DNA of 64,000 nucleotides, taken from assembly GCF_013927005.1 (NCBI RefSeq), contig NZ_CP055930.1:1240001-1304000 (forward strand), in the 5' to 3' direction. The notes beneath the pieces are model-generated. The model was not told the DNA's origin and ran no database searches. It saw only the letters and a program-made list of their open reading frames with translations. Position numbers and translations under genes: made by a program. Below are positions 56,337 to 64,000 of the stretch, piece by piece. Source of the DNA: Enterobacter sp. RHBSTW-00175. Lineage in GTDB: Bacteria > Pseudomonadota > Gammaproteobacteria > Enterobacterales > Enterobacteriaceae. Every line of letters starts with the position of its first letter. Within the stretch, counting starts at the first letter, position 1.

Positions 56337-57020
56337 ATGAAAATAAATAACCTGTTGATACTCACGCTGTTGCTGATCGCTGCGGGATGCAGCCCGCAAA
56401 AGCGACACCCGTTACAGTCAAATCAGGCCGCCAGCGGAGACTGGACGCTGCCATATGGAGAGTGGAATTTTTCTTTTATTACCCCCTATGAACTACCGGG
56501 AGAAGCGCTTCATGTCCGCGTGATCGACACAGATGGTTATCTGTATACGTTTAACACGCTTGACTCGACTTCTCGCGACTCTGAATCCGTCGATAAATGG
56601 ACAGATGTCACTTTTGGCGGGAGCGTTAATTTCAACAAAGTCAAAAAACCACCCCAGTATATTGTCTTCTGCTGGGATTCCTATATTGACCAGCAAACCT
56701 ACGAAACAAGCGCCGTATTCGGGCCCGACACCTGGCTGCGCATGAAAGTCCCAGCTGATCATATCAGCCCGACGGGAAGAACGGTCTGGTACGACAGCAT
56801 GGTGTTTGGCCTCTCCCCCGGCGGTAAAGTCAACGTCTGGTTATCAGATGTTGGCGGACGCCCCAGCCTCCGCGTCAAGCCCCTGAAGCTGATGACCCGC
56901 TCCGGCAAAGACCTGACCCTCTGCAAAGACTATGTCGTACCCGGCGGCAGTTTTACCTTCCTCCCCGAAACGCAGGAATTTATCAAAGGCAAAACCTACC
57001 CTTACGGGAACTGGGATTAA
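56337..57020 (+). CDS. DUF2931 lipoprotein, probable Tli1-type immunity protein, copy 2
   Basis: 227 aa, same length as copy 1. Signal MKINNLLILTLLLIAAGC with a good lipobox. The first part of the mature protein (LQSNQAASGDWTLPYGEW) and the last 50 residues are almost identical to copy 1, while the central region (about 75-100 and 140-170) differs. Two diverging immunity proteins widen protection against variant effectors. A terminator follows at once. Confidence 0.87.
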   Translation: MKINNLLILTLLLIAAGCSPQKRHPLQSNQAASGDWTLPYGEWNFSFITPYELPGEALHVRVIDTDGYLYTFNTLDSTSRDSESVDKWTDVTFGGSVNFNKVKKPPQYIVFCWDSYIDQQTYETSAVFGPDTWLRMKVPADHISPTGRTVWYDSMVFGLSPGGKVNVWLSDVGGRPSLRVKPLKLMTRSGKDLTLCKDYVVPGGSFTFLPETQEFIKGKTYPYGNWD

Positions 57021-57021
57021 T

Positions 57022-57057
57022 AAAAAAATGCCGATCGGCGACCGATCGGCATTTTTT
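57022..57057. terminator. Bidirectional terminator
   Basis: Long stem ATGCCGATCGG and CCGATCGGCAT with A7 before and T6 after. It ends the T6SS module (plus) and ygiW (minus). Confidence 0.92.
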
Positions 57058-57073
57058 GCATATCACCCAGCGG

Positions 57074-57475
57074 TTATTTATTCAGCCTGGTAACCTGCTT
57101 CACGTCGATTTCGAAATCGTTCCACTCTTTATCGACCTTACCCTGGATCTCCACTTTATCCTGCGGGCTGACCGTCACGCCGTTCCAGCGTTTGTGGTCG
57201 ATTTCCACATTGACGGTGCCGGTTTCATCGCGGAAGGTATAGCGGTCATCAGACAGGCGCTGCGTGATGTTCCCGCGCAGTTTCACCCAGCTATCGTCTT
57301 TCATCTCTTTGACTTTCAGCGCGGTGGTGAGGTTGGCGTCGTTATCAATAAAACCGCCCTGCTGAGTTTGCGTCTTCGCAGTGGTGGCTGTTGGGCCAGT
57401 AAAGCCCCCTTCTGCCGCAAAGAGCGGAGCCGTGGTCATCATCATGATGGCAGCAATAGCAGCGAATTTTTTCAT
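57074..57475 (-). CDS. ygiW: YgiW/VisP, BOF-domain periplasmic stress protein
   Basis: 133 aa from the ATG at 57475 (GGGAG upstream); a longer frame adds 19 residues that would precede the signal. Signal MKKFAAIAAIMMMTTAPLFA; the BOF/OB-fold domain includes DDSWVKLRGNITQRLSDDRYTFRDE (partial) and ends DFEIDVKQVTRLNK. Linked to peroxide, metal and acid tolerance and to virulence in Salmonella (VisP). Divergent from qseB as in E. coli. Confidence 0.95.
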   Translation of the reverse strand: MKKFAAIAAIMMMTTAPLFAAEGGFTGPTATTAKTQTQQGGFIDNDANLTTALKVKEMKDDSWVKLRGNITQRLSDDRYTFRDETGTVNVEIDHKRWNGVTVSPQDKVEIQGKVDKEWNDFEIDVKQVTRLNK

Positions 57476-57524
57476 TTTATCTCTCCCTTTAATGTCGGTT
57501 CGCAGTCCATTAAACAGGGTAATC

Positions 57525-57541
57525 CTTAACAACTTCTTAAG
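57525..57541. promoter_or_regulatory. PmrA/QseB-type box in the ygiW-qseB intergenic region
   Basis: CTTAAC AACTT CTTAAG: two half-sites five bases apart, fitting the (c/t)TTAAK-N5-(c/t)TTAAK pattern of PmrA, also bound by QseB. Located 73 bases upstream of the qseB ATG and 50 bases upstream of the ygiW ATG. Confidence 0.65.
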
Positions 57542-57613
57542 GGGAAAATTTATTTATTATTGCTGTACAGCAGGCTTGCCCAGAGGGTTTACTGGCGTTA
57601 TCAAGGAGGGAAT

Positions 57614-58273
57614 ATGCGCATCTTACTGGTAGAAGACGACAGGCTGATTGGCGATGGCCTTAAAGCCGGGCTGACGAAAATGGGCTTTAGTGTGGACTGG
57701 TTTACCGAGGGTAAAACGGGCAAAGCCGCGTTGTACGCAGCCCCCTACGATGCCGTGGTACTCGACCTGACGCTGCCGGAAATCGACGGTCTTGATATCC
57801 TGCGTGCATGGCGTGAAAACGGCCGCAGCGAGCCGGTGCTGATTTTAACGGCGCGGGATGCGCTCAACCAGCGGGTTGAAGGCCTGCGTCTTGGCGCAGA
57901 TGACTATCTCTGCAAGCCCTTCGCCCTGATAGAAGTGGCTGCACGGCTTGAAGCGCTGGTACGCCGCAGCCACGGTCAGGCGCGCAGTGAACTGCGCCAC
58001 GGCAGCGTGGTGCTTGATCCCACAAGCCTGATTGCCACACGCAACGGCGAAACTCTGGCGCTCAAACCCAAAGAGTTCGCGCTGCTGGAACTGCTGATGC
58101 GCAACGCCGGGCGCGTGCTGCCGCGCAAACTCATCGAAGAAAAGCTCTACAACTGGGACGATGATGTCTCCAGCAATACCGTGGAAGTTCACGTCCATCA
58201 TCTGCGCCGCAAGCTCGGCACTGATTTTATCCGCACGGTGCACGGCATCGGCTACACCCTGGGTGACGCATGA
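57614..58273 (+). CDS. qseB: Response regulator QseB
   Basis: 219 aa from the ATG at 57614 (AAGGAGG upstream), the E. coli length. Receiver domain with phospho-acceptor Asp51 in [10 protein letters not shown] and Lys in [12 protein letters not shown]-terminal winged helix (OmpR type) with [14 protein letters not shown]. Regulates flagella and virulence genes, cross-talks with PmrB. Overlaps qseC by four bases. Confidence 0.97.
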   Translation: MRILLVEDDRLIGDGLKAGLTKMGFSVDWFTEGKTGKAALYAAPYDAVVLDLTLPEIDGLDILRAWRENGRSEPVLILTARDALNQRVEGLRLGADDYLCKPFALIEVAARLEALVRRSHGQARSELRHGSVVLDPTSLIATRNGETLALKPKEFALLELLMRNAGRVLPRKLIEEKLYNWDDDVSSNTVEVHVHHLRRKLGTDFIRTVHGIGYTLGDA

Positions 58274-59619
58274 AACTGACTCAACGCCTGAGCCTGAAAC
58301 TGCGCCTGACGCTCCTCTTTTTATTGCTGTCACTGACGGCGTGGTTTGCCGCCAGCGTGGTGGCCTGGCAGCAGACCTCGCACAAGCTCGATAAGCTGTT
58401 CGATACGCAACAAATGCTGTTTGCCAAACGGCTGTTGACCATGAATTTGGACGAGATCCATGCACCAGAACGGATGCGTGAGCTCCCGAAAAAGGCCAAA
58501 CATGGCCGCCTGGACGATGACGCGCTGGCTTTCGCTATCTACTCCCCCGACGGAAAAATGCTGCTGAATGACGGTGAAAATGGCCGTGATATTCCGTATC
58601 ACTATCGCCGCGAGGGGTTCGACAACGGGCTATTGAAAGACGATAACGACGCGTGGCGTTTTTTATGGCTCACCGCGCCAGACGGCAAATACCGGGTGGT
58701 GGTCGGCCAGGAGCGGGAATACCGTCAGGAAATGGCGCTGGATATTGTCAGTTCGCAGCTTATGCCGTGGATGGTGGCACTACCCGTCATGCTGCTGTTG
58801 CTTATCGTGCTGCTGAGTCGGGAACTGAAGCCGCTGAAAAATCTGGCGCAAACCCTACGCTCACGCTCGCCGGATGCCACCGACAAGCTGCCGACCGGCG
58901 GCGTGCCGACCGAAGTTCGACCGCTGCTTGATGCGCTCAATCATCTGTTCATGCGCACCCAGGAGATGATGAGCCGTGAACGCCGTTTTACGTCTGATGC
59001 CGCTCACGAACTGCGTAGCCCGCTCACTGCGCTGAAAGTACACACCGATGTGGCGCAGCTTTCCCTGGATGACCCGCAGTTGCAGGCTAACGCCCTGGCG
59101 CAGCTGCACGCTGGGATTGACCGGGCATCGCGCCTGGTGGATCAGCTTCTGACGCTATCGCGCCTGGATTCTCTGGAAAACCTGGATGACGTTGAAACCC
59201 TGCCGATGGCCGATGTGCTGCAATCCGCCGTGATGGATTGTTATCATCCCGCGCAGCAGGCAGGCATCGACGTGCGGCTTCAGGTCAATGCCCCGCAGAC
59301 CACGCATACCGGGCAGCAGCTTTTGCTCAGCCTGCTGGTGCGTAATCTGCTGGACAACGCCGTGCGTTACAGTCCGCGCGGCAGCGTGGTGAACGTAACG
59401 CTCGACGCCCGCAGTTTTACCGTGCGTGATAACGGGCCGGGGATTGCACCCGATGCGCTGGCGCGGATCGGCGAGCGCTTTTACCGCCCGCCGGGGCAGA
59501 CTGAAACGGGCAGCGGCCTGGGGTTATCTATCGTGAAGCGCATTGCTGCGCTGCACGGGATGCACGTCACTCTGGGCAATGCACCGGAAGGCGGATGTGA
59601 AGTAAAGGTGAGCTGGTAG
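58270..59619 (+). CDS. qseC: Sensor histidine kinase QseC
   Basis: 449 aa, the E. coli length. Two membrane segments (about 12-34 and 163-183) flank a periplasmic sensor with [15 protein letters not shown]; then HAMP, phospho-acceptor His246 in [15 protein letters not shown], and the ATP-binding domain ([31 protein letters not shown]). Reported to sense autoinducer-3 and catecholamines. Confidence 0.97.
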   Translation: MKLTQRLSLKLRLTLLFLLLSLTAWFAASVVAWQQTSHKLDKLFDTQQMLFAKRLLTMNLDEIHAPERMRELPKKAKHGRLDDDALAFAIYSPDGKMLLNDGENGRDIPYHYRREGFDNGLLKDDNDAWRFLWLTAPDGKYRVVVGQEREYRQEMALDIVSSQLMPWMVALPVMLLLLIVLLSRELKPLKNLAQTLRSRSPDATDKLPTGGVPTEVRPLLDALNHLFMRTQEMMSRERRFTSDAAHELRSPLTALKVHTDVAQLSLDDPQLQANALAQLHAGIDRASRLVDQLLTLSRLDSLENLDDVETLPMADVLQSAVMDCYHPAQQAGIDVRLQVNAPQTTHTGQQLLLSLLVRNLLDNAVRYSPRGSVVNVTLDARSFTVRDNGPGIAPDALARIGERFYRPPGQTETGSGLGLSIVKRIAALHGMHVTLGNAPEGGCEVKVSW

Positions 59620-59725
59620 CCGCATTATTGCTTCTCAGGCAAAAGACTTTGCACATTTTGCTCATTTTATCGCTTCGCCCTCGCGCGTAGAATTGTTGCC
59701 AGCATTGCATTAACGAGGACAAACA

Positions 59726-60307
59726 ATGAGCAACCTCCTGATTATCAACGGCGCGAAAGAGTTCGCGCACTCTAAAGGCCAACTGAATGACACCCTGACC
59801 GAGGTCGCGGACGGTTTCCTGCGCGACGCCGGGCATGATGTTAAAGTTGTACGCGCAGACAGCGACTATGACATCAAAGCAGAAGTGCAGAATTTCCTGT
59901 GGGCGGATGTGATTGTCTGGCAGATGCCAGGCTGGTGGATGGGCGCGCCGTGGACGGTGAAAAAGTACATAGACGATGTGTTCACCGAAGGCCACGGTTC
60001 ACTGTATGCCAGCGACGGTCGTACCCGTTCAGATGGGTCTAAAAAATACGGCTCTGGCGGCCTGATTCAGGGCAAAAAATACATGCTGTCGCTGACCTGG
60101 AACGCGCCAATGGAAGCCTTCACCGATAAAGACCAGTTCTTTGAAGGCGTGGGCGTAGACGGTGCATATCTGCCGTTCCACAAAGCAAACCAGTTCCTGG
60201 GGATGGACCCACTGCCGACCTTTATCGTCAATGACGTAATTAAAATGCCGGACGTCCCGCGCTATATCGCAGAATATCGCAAGCATCTCGGCGAGATTTT
60301 TGCTTAA
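59726..60307 (+). CDS. mdaB: NADPH:quinone reductase MdaB
   Basis: 193 aa, the E. coli length. Flavodoxin-like fold: starts MSNLLIINGAKEFAHSKGQL, has ADVIVWQMPGWWMGAPWTVK and the glycine loop YGSGGLIQGKKYML. Two-electron reduction of quinones limits redox cycling. Followed 30 bases later by ygiN, which encodes a quinol monooxygenase acting in the same cycle. Confidence 0.97.
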   Translation: MSNLLIINGAKEFAHSKGQLNDTLTEVADGFLRDAGHDVKVVRADSDYDIKAEVQNFLWADVIVWQMPGWWMGAPWTVKKYIDDVFTEGHGSLYASDGRTRSDGSKKYGSGGLIQGKKYMLSLTWNAPMEAFTDKDQFFEGVGVDGAYLPFHKANQFLGMDPLPTFIVNDVIKMPDVPRYIAEYRKHLGEIFA

Positions 60308-60337
60308 CTGGTAGCCTGGAATTAGAAGGAGTTAACC

Positions 60338-60652
60338 ATGCTTACCGTTATTGCTGAAATCCGTACTCGTCCAGGTCAACATCACCGCCAGGCGGTGCTG
60401 GATCAGTTCGCGAAGATTATCCCGACCGTACTGAAAGAAGAAGGCTGCCACGGCTACGCGCCAATGGTCGATGCCGCGACAAACGCCAGCTTCCAGGCGA
60501 CTGCACCCGATTCAATCATTATGGTTGAACTGTGGGAAACCGTGTCACACCTTGAAGCACACCTGCAAACCGCGCACATGAAAGCGTGGAGCGATGCGGT
60601 GAAAGGTGACGTGCTGGAAACCCATATCCGTATTCTGGAGCAAGGGGTTTAA
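60338..60652 (+). CDS. ygiN: Quinol monooxygenase YgiN
   Basis: 104 aa, the E. coli length. ABM-type ferredoxin-like fold: MLTVIAEIRTRPGQHHRQAVL, then EGCHGYAPMVDAAT, IIMVELWETVSHLEAHLQT. Oxidises menadiol; forms a quinone redox cycle with MdaB. GAAGGAG precedes the ATG. In E. coli parE follows; here a glycan-use cluster follows. Confidence 0.96.
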   Translation: MLTVIAEIRTRPGQHHRQAVLDQFAKIIPTVLKEEGCHGYAPMVDAATNASFQATAPDSIIMVELWETVSHLEAHLQTAHMKAWSDAVKGDVLETHIRILEQGV

Positions 60653-60672
60653 GTTCGGTTGACCCTGAACCG

Positions 60673-60702
60673 TAGGCCCGGTAAGCGTTAGCGCCACCGG
60701 GC
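60673..60702. repeat. REP-like palindrome
   Basis: TAGGCCCGGTAAGCGTTAGC then GCCACCGGGC, between converging ygiN and the GH88 gene, followed on the plus strand by TTTGTTTT. Confidence 0.7.
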
Positions 60703-60715
60703 TTTGTTTTATCGT

Positions 60716-61903
60716 CTACCAGTACAGCTTCCAGCTCTGGGTAAACCGCACCAGCGCCTCAACGTAGAAGTAATCCCCCCAGCTTGCGCACTCATCCACC
60801 CCTTTGTTGCTCGCCAGATGATAGACCGAGTGTTTCAGCAGCCCGTTGCCCTTCTCGTCTTTACCCATCAGGTAGTGTTTTGTGAGTGACGACATGATCC
60901 CTTTCGCCCACTCCAGATAATGCGCCCTGTCAGGATCCGTTTCCGGCAGATGTTTCACCAGCTCCAGCAACCCGCACACCGCAATAGCCGCCGATGACGA
61001 ATCGCGCAGCGCATCGGTTCCCACCAGCGCCAGATCCCAGTGGCAGACGTAATCTTCCGGCAGGCGGTTAAGGAAGTAGTTCGCCAGCCGTTTAGACAGG
61101 GCGATCATCGTCTCATCACCGGTATAGATGTAGCTCAGCAGAAAACCATAAATCCCCCACGCTTGCCCGCGTGACCAGCAAGAGTCATCAGCATAGCCCT
61201 GCTGGGTGTTGCCATAACGCGGCGCGCCAGTGACCACATCCATATAGTAAGTGTGGAACGTCGAGGCATCTTCACGGATCAGGTAAGTCGCCGCCTGCAT
61301 CACGTGGGCTTTCGCCGCATCGGCAAAACGGGGATCGCCCGTCTGTTCGCTCGCCCAGTAGAGCAGCGGCAGGTTCATGTTGCAGTCGATTATCATCCGC
61401 CCGGCCTGTTCAGGGTCGGCCAGATCGCCCCACGCCTGAATAATTTTCGCTTTGTCGTGGAAGCGCTCAAGCAGCGCTTCTGCCGCCAGCAGAGAGAAAC
61501 CGCGCGCTTCACGGTTGCCGGTCAGCCGCCAGGCTGCCACGCAGGAGAGCGTATACAAAAAGCCTAAATCGTGGGTGTTGGTGTCGTTACGCCCGGCGAT
61601 ACGCAGACCAAATGAACGCACATGTTTTTCCGCCATCGCACGGAATTTCTCATCCCCGCTCATCTCCCACGCCAGCCAAAGCTGCCCGGTCCAGAAGCTG
61701 GTCGTCCACTCCACGTTGTCCGTCAGCGGATAAAAACCCTCTTTACAGGTTTCCGCCGGGAAGCGCTCACCGAACGCCGTTAAATGACGGCCAATCAGGT
61801 CGAGGATATGGCGGCGCGCCGAACTCAGTTCATCACCAAACGCACGCGGATCGACGGGTGCAGGAATAGCGGGCAGGCGCTCTTCAGTGATACGACTTAA
61901 CAT
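60716..61903 (-). CDS. Glycoside hydrolase family 88 (unsaturated glucuronyl/galacturonyl hydrolase)
   Basis: 395 aa, alpha/alpha six-barrel. Family 88 blocks include VEWTTSFWTGQLWLAWE, the catalytic-Asp region RNDTNTHDLGFLYT, the second Asp in IIDCNMNLPLLYWA, and DDSCWSRGQAWGIYGFLLSY. These enzymes hydrate the unsaturated uronic acid left by polysaccharide lyases, releasing the sugar. No signal peptide, so it acts on imported oligosaccharides. Encoded 27 bases after an MFS sugar transporter. Substrate may be glycosaminoglycan- or pectin-derived. Confidence 0.9.
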   Translation of the reverse strand: MLSRITEERLPAIPAPVDPRAFGDELSSARRHILDLIGRHLTAFGERFPAETCKEGFYPLTDNVEWTTSFWTGQLWLAWEMSGDEKFRAMAEKHVRSFGLRIAGRNDTNTHDLGFLYTLSCVAAWRLTGNREARGFSLLAAEALLERFHDKAKIIQAWGDLADPEQAGRMIIDCNMNLPLLYWASEQTGDPRFADAAKAHVMQAATYLIREDASTFHTYYMDVVTGAPRYGNTQQGYADDSCWSRGQAWGIYGFLLSYIYTGDETMIALSKRLANYFLNRLPEDYVCHWDLALVGTDALRDSSSAAIAVCGLLELVKHLPETDPDRAHYLEWAKGIMSSLTKHYLMGKDEKGNGLLKHSVYHLASNKGVDECASWGDYFYVEALVRFTQSWKLYW

Positions 61904-61930
61904 ATTTCGGTTCCTTCTTTGACGGCTTCA

Positions 61931-63199
61931 TTAGCGAGATGGATTTTGCTCTGCAACATTCAGCGCCTTTGCGCTGCGCCATTTGCACTGGCAGGCAGAT
62001 AACGTAAATGCAGAAATAAGGGTAAAGGTCAGCGCCGTAGCACCCATGATGATATAGGTTTGTTCAAAACCGATGCGGTCATACAGTAAGCCTGCGGGTG
62101 AAGAGACAACCACGTTGCCGACATACAGCATCGCCTGATACCCCAGTAAATACATGGTGGCATTAACGCGTTTATCGAAATGCTCGGCGATATATTTAAA
62201 TACTGAAACCAGCAACAGGCAGATTTCCAGACCGTAGAGTGGTTTCAGGACGGAAATTAATAAATGGGAATCACACAGACCAGAAATAATCAGCCGCGCG
62301 CCAACAATTAGCCCCACAATCAATAACCCGCGCTTGGCGCCAATGAAATTCACAAACAGTGGGATCACCATATACATGATGAACTCCATCCCCGACTGCA
62401 CCGTGCCCAGATAGCCAAACACCGCGTTACCCTGATGAATATCATCAAAGAAGGTAACGAAATAACGCGAGAACTGCTGCTCAGCGATAAACATCATCCA
62501 CGCCACGCCTGCCACATACAGGCAGAAGGCCCAGAACTTACGGCTACGCAGCAGGGCGTAGACATCCGCCGGGGCGATTTTTTCTTTGGTTAACACCTCG
62601 CCTGCATGAGCGGAGTTAGTGTTCACTTTCAGGCTAATCAATACCACCAGCATAATGACCGATGTCACGCTGCCCATGATAAAGTTATAGGCCGGAGAGA
62701 GGTTGAACAGCAGGCCAGAGAAAGAGGACGCCACCGCCCAGCCAAGCGAACCCCACATACGAATTTGCCCAAATTCCATACCGTTTAAACGGCTGAAGCG
62801 GTCAGAGTAGGATTCGCACGCCGCCACACCCGCATACCAGGCAAAGCTTAAATAGAGCGCACCGATGATAATCCCCAGCAGGGTGTTGGACATTAACAGC
62901 GGCTGGTAAACATAAATAAAGAACGGTGCCATCAGGGCAGACATCGCCACCACAAAATAGAGCAGGTATTTGCTCATGCCTATCTTATCGAGAATATAAC
63001 CGTAGATGGGTTTCAGAATAACGGAGAACACACCGTTAACCGCAAATACCGTACCGATAACCGTGCCGCTGAGATTGGCTTTTTGTCCGAGCCAGATTGC
63101 CAGCAGGCCAATACTGGCCGACCAGGTAAAGAAATAGAGAAAAATAAAACTGCTTATTTTGTAATATTCGGTTCTGTTATTCGTAGATGTATTTTCCAT
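61931..63199 (-). CDS. LacY-family MFS oligosaccharide:H+ symporter
   Basis: 422 aa with 12 membrane segments. LacY-type features: start YKISSFIFLYFFTWSASIGLLAIW, motif GYILDKIGMSKYLL, Glu in AACESYSDRF, GQIRMWGSLGWA, and the C-terminal half with MYLLGYQAMLYVGNV. Imports a disaccharide-sized uronide for the GH88 enzyme encoded just downstream. Likely in one operon with the DUF2264 gene upstream. Confidence 0.92.
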   Translation of the reverse strand: MENTSTNNRTEYYKISSFIFLYFFTWSASIGLLAIWLGQKANLSGTVIGTVFAVNGVFSVILKPIYGYILDKIGMSKYLLYFVVAMSALMAPFFIYVYQPLLMSNTLLGIIIGALYLSFAWYAGVAACESYSDRFSRLNGMEFGQIRMWGSLGWAVASSFSGLLFNLSPAYNFIMGSVTSVIMLVVLISLKVNTNSAHAGEVLTKEKIAPADVYALLRSRKFWAFCLYVAGVAWMMFIAEQQFSRYFVTFFDDIHQGNAVFGYLGTVQSGMEFIMYMVIPLFVNFIGAKRGLLIVGLIVGARLIISGLCDSHLLISVLKPLYGLEICLLLVSVFKYIAEHFDKRVNATMYLLGYQAMLYVGNVVVSSPAGLLYDRIGFEQTYIIMGATALTFTLISAFTLSACQCKWRSAKALNVAEQNPSR

Positions 63200-63232
63200 A
63201 TCATCCTCGCCGACGTGTAGGGGCCAGAGTTT

Positions 63233-64000
63233 TTATAATGTGAACGACAGCTGACGTTCGCCTCCAGGTTCGCGGATAACGACCTGGTGATGAGTAATGT
63301 TCAGTTGCGGCACTGCCGCGTAGTGTTTTTGTTTTTCACTGGCGATGACGGCACAACACAGCCAGCTTTCCCCTTGCGGGATATCGGTTTTCAGCAGCGG
63401 AACAGAGGCGCACTCCGGGAACATAATGCTGCTGTTCGGCGGCGTCACGATGCTGTCCGGCTGGCGCATCAGTTCTGGCGACAGACACACAATCGCGCTG
63501 CTGCCGTTTTGTGCGTCCAGGTAACAGCCGCGCTCACGGAGCTGGTGTTCGGTTTTCATCACGGCAAAGCCCCCTTCCACCGTTTGCAGGACGCGGGCGC
63601 TGTTGATACGGTGCAGGCGCAAATGCCATTCCCCGAACGGGACTTGCCAGGTTTCGATATGGACGTCGTGCCACGGTGACCAGCGTGAATAGAGGTAATG
63701 TTCATCCACCCGCACCGCGTCACACCCGCGGCGACCGCGGAAGTAGTTATCCCCGTCAGCCAGCAGCAGCATGGAGTCACAGGCGGCGTGCTTCAGGCCA
63801 TAACGCCCGCGTTCAATGGTGAAACCAAAATGGCTGGAGTAGGCAAATTTGGTGTATTTGGCTTCGGTATTGACGTAGTTATTCAGTTCAAGCTGCCCGG
63901 CGGTGAGCAGCGTGACATGCTGCGATGCGTCCGCGTGTATCAGGATCTGTTGGGCATGGGGGATCACCTGTTTTTCAGCAAGCGCGGGCAACGGCTGCTC
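63233..64000 (-). CDS. DUF2264 protein, C-terminal part, cut by window edge
   Basis: 256 codons are visible; the frame is open through the last base of the window, so the N-terminus is missing. The seen part is beta-rich (KFAYSSHFGFTIERGRYGLKH, DEHYLYSRWSPWHDVHIETWQVPFG), as expected of the C-terminal half of DUF2264 proteins (about 600 aa), which belong to a superfamily with heparinase-like and alpha/alpha barrel folds. It lies 33 bases upstream of the MFS gene and should start the cluster. A role in uronide breakdown is inferred from the neighbours. Confidence 0.8.
   Translation of the reverse strand, partial: EQPLPALAEKQVIPHAQQILIHADASQHVTLLTAGQLELNNYVNTEAKYTKFAYSSHFGFTIERGRYGLKHAACDSMLLLADGDNYFRGRRGCDAVRVDEHYLYSRWSPWHDVHIETWQVPFGEWHLRLHRINSARVLQTVEGGFAVMKTEHQLRERGCYLDAQNGSSAIVCLSPELMRQPDSIVTPPNSSIMFPECASVPLLKTDIPQGESWLCCAVIASEKQKHYAAVPQLNITHHQVVIREPGGERQLSFTL

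Overview
The window is chromosomal DNA from a member of the Enterobacteriaceae. The order gss, yghU, yghX, gpr, yqhA, exbD-exbB, metC, yghB, yqhC, yqhD, dkgA, ygiQ, ftsP, plsC, parC, ygiW, qseBC, mdaB, ygiN is the Escherichia coli order, and many products have the E. coli length to the residue (Gss catalytic Cys59/His131, MetC Lys210, QseB Asp51, QseC His246, ParC Tyr120). The accessory content (hyb genes absent, a peptide ABC operon beside yghU, extra T6SS cargo) fits an Enterobacter/Lelliottia-like genus better than E. coli, but genus cannot be fixed from this sequence alone.

Layout. 1-8650 is a type VI secretion (T6SS) cargo island: hcp, vgrG, and a PAAR-domain effector gene interrupted near its 3' end by an IS256-family element with a perfect 8-bp target duplication. 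It is followed by three related small membrane proteins (two with frameshifts, one intact, candidate immunity proteins), an orphan copy of the effector tail, an unknown 369-aa gene, and decayed H-repeat and SANT/Myb-like genes. 8693-11762 is a minus-strand redox-stress operon: periplasmic peroxiredoxin, short DsbD-like thiol reductase, ECF sigma factor, NrsF/DUF1109 anti-sigma factor. 11855-21038 holds gss, a DsbA-like protein, a five-gene peptide ABC operon and yghU.

21064-33176 is bounded by two seemingly identical 1,285-bp IS481-family elements in direct orientation, each in the same type of GGGAGAGGG-like palindromic repeat. Between them lie two orphan binding proteins (MolA-like and ModA-like), small exported proteins, a PAS-GGDEF protein overlapping a FucR-like regulator, a chemoreceptor, yghX and gpr. 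33204-36678 has yqhA, three unknown genes and a second chemoreceptor. 36918-37546 is a 629-bp non-coding element with nested inverted repeats and two strong hairpins. 37566-53382 is mostly core genes plus a lone phage-type lysozyme and a TrkH/TrkG-type transporter.

53657-57020 is a second T6SS cargo module: an Hcp domain fused to a Tle1-like (DUF2235) lipase, followed by two tandem DUF2931 lipoproteins that are probable immunity proteins. 57074-60652 is ygiW, qseBC, mdaB and ygiN, with a PmrA/QseB-type box in the ygiW-qseB intergenic region. 60716-64000 is a glycan-use cluster (GH88 hydrolase, LacY-type MFS transporter, DUF2264 protein cut by the window edge).

No T6SS structural genes, tRNA, rRNA or CRISPR array were seen. 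The most interesting parts are the effector/immunity array at 2.8-6.5 kb, the redox-sigma operon with a candidate self-promoter, the Hcp-lipase fusion with its mosaic immunity pair, and the unnamed 629-bp inverted-repeat element.
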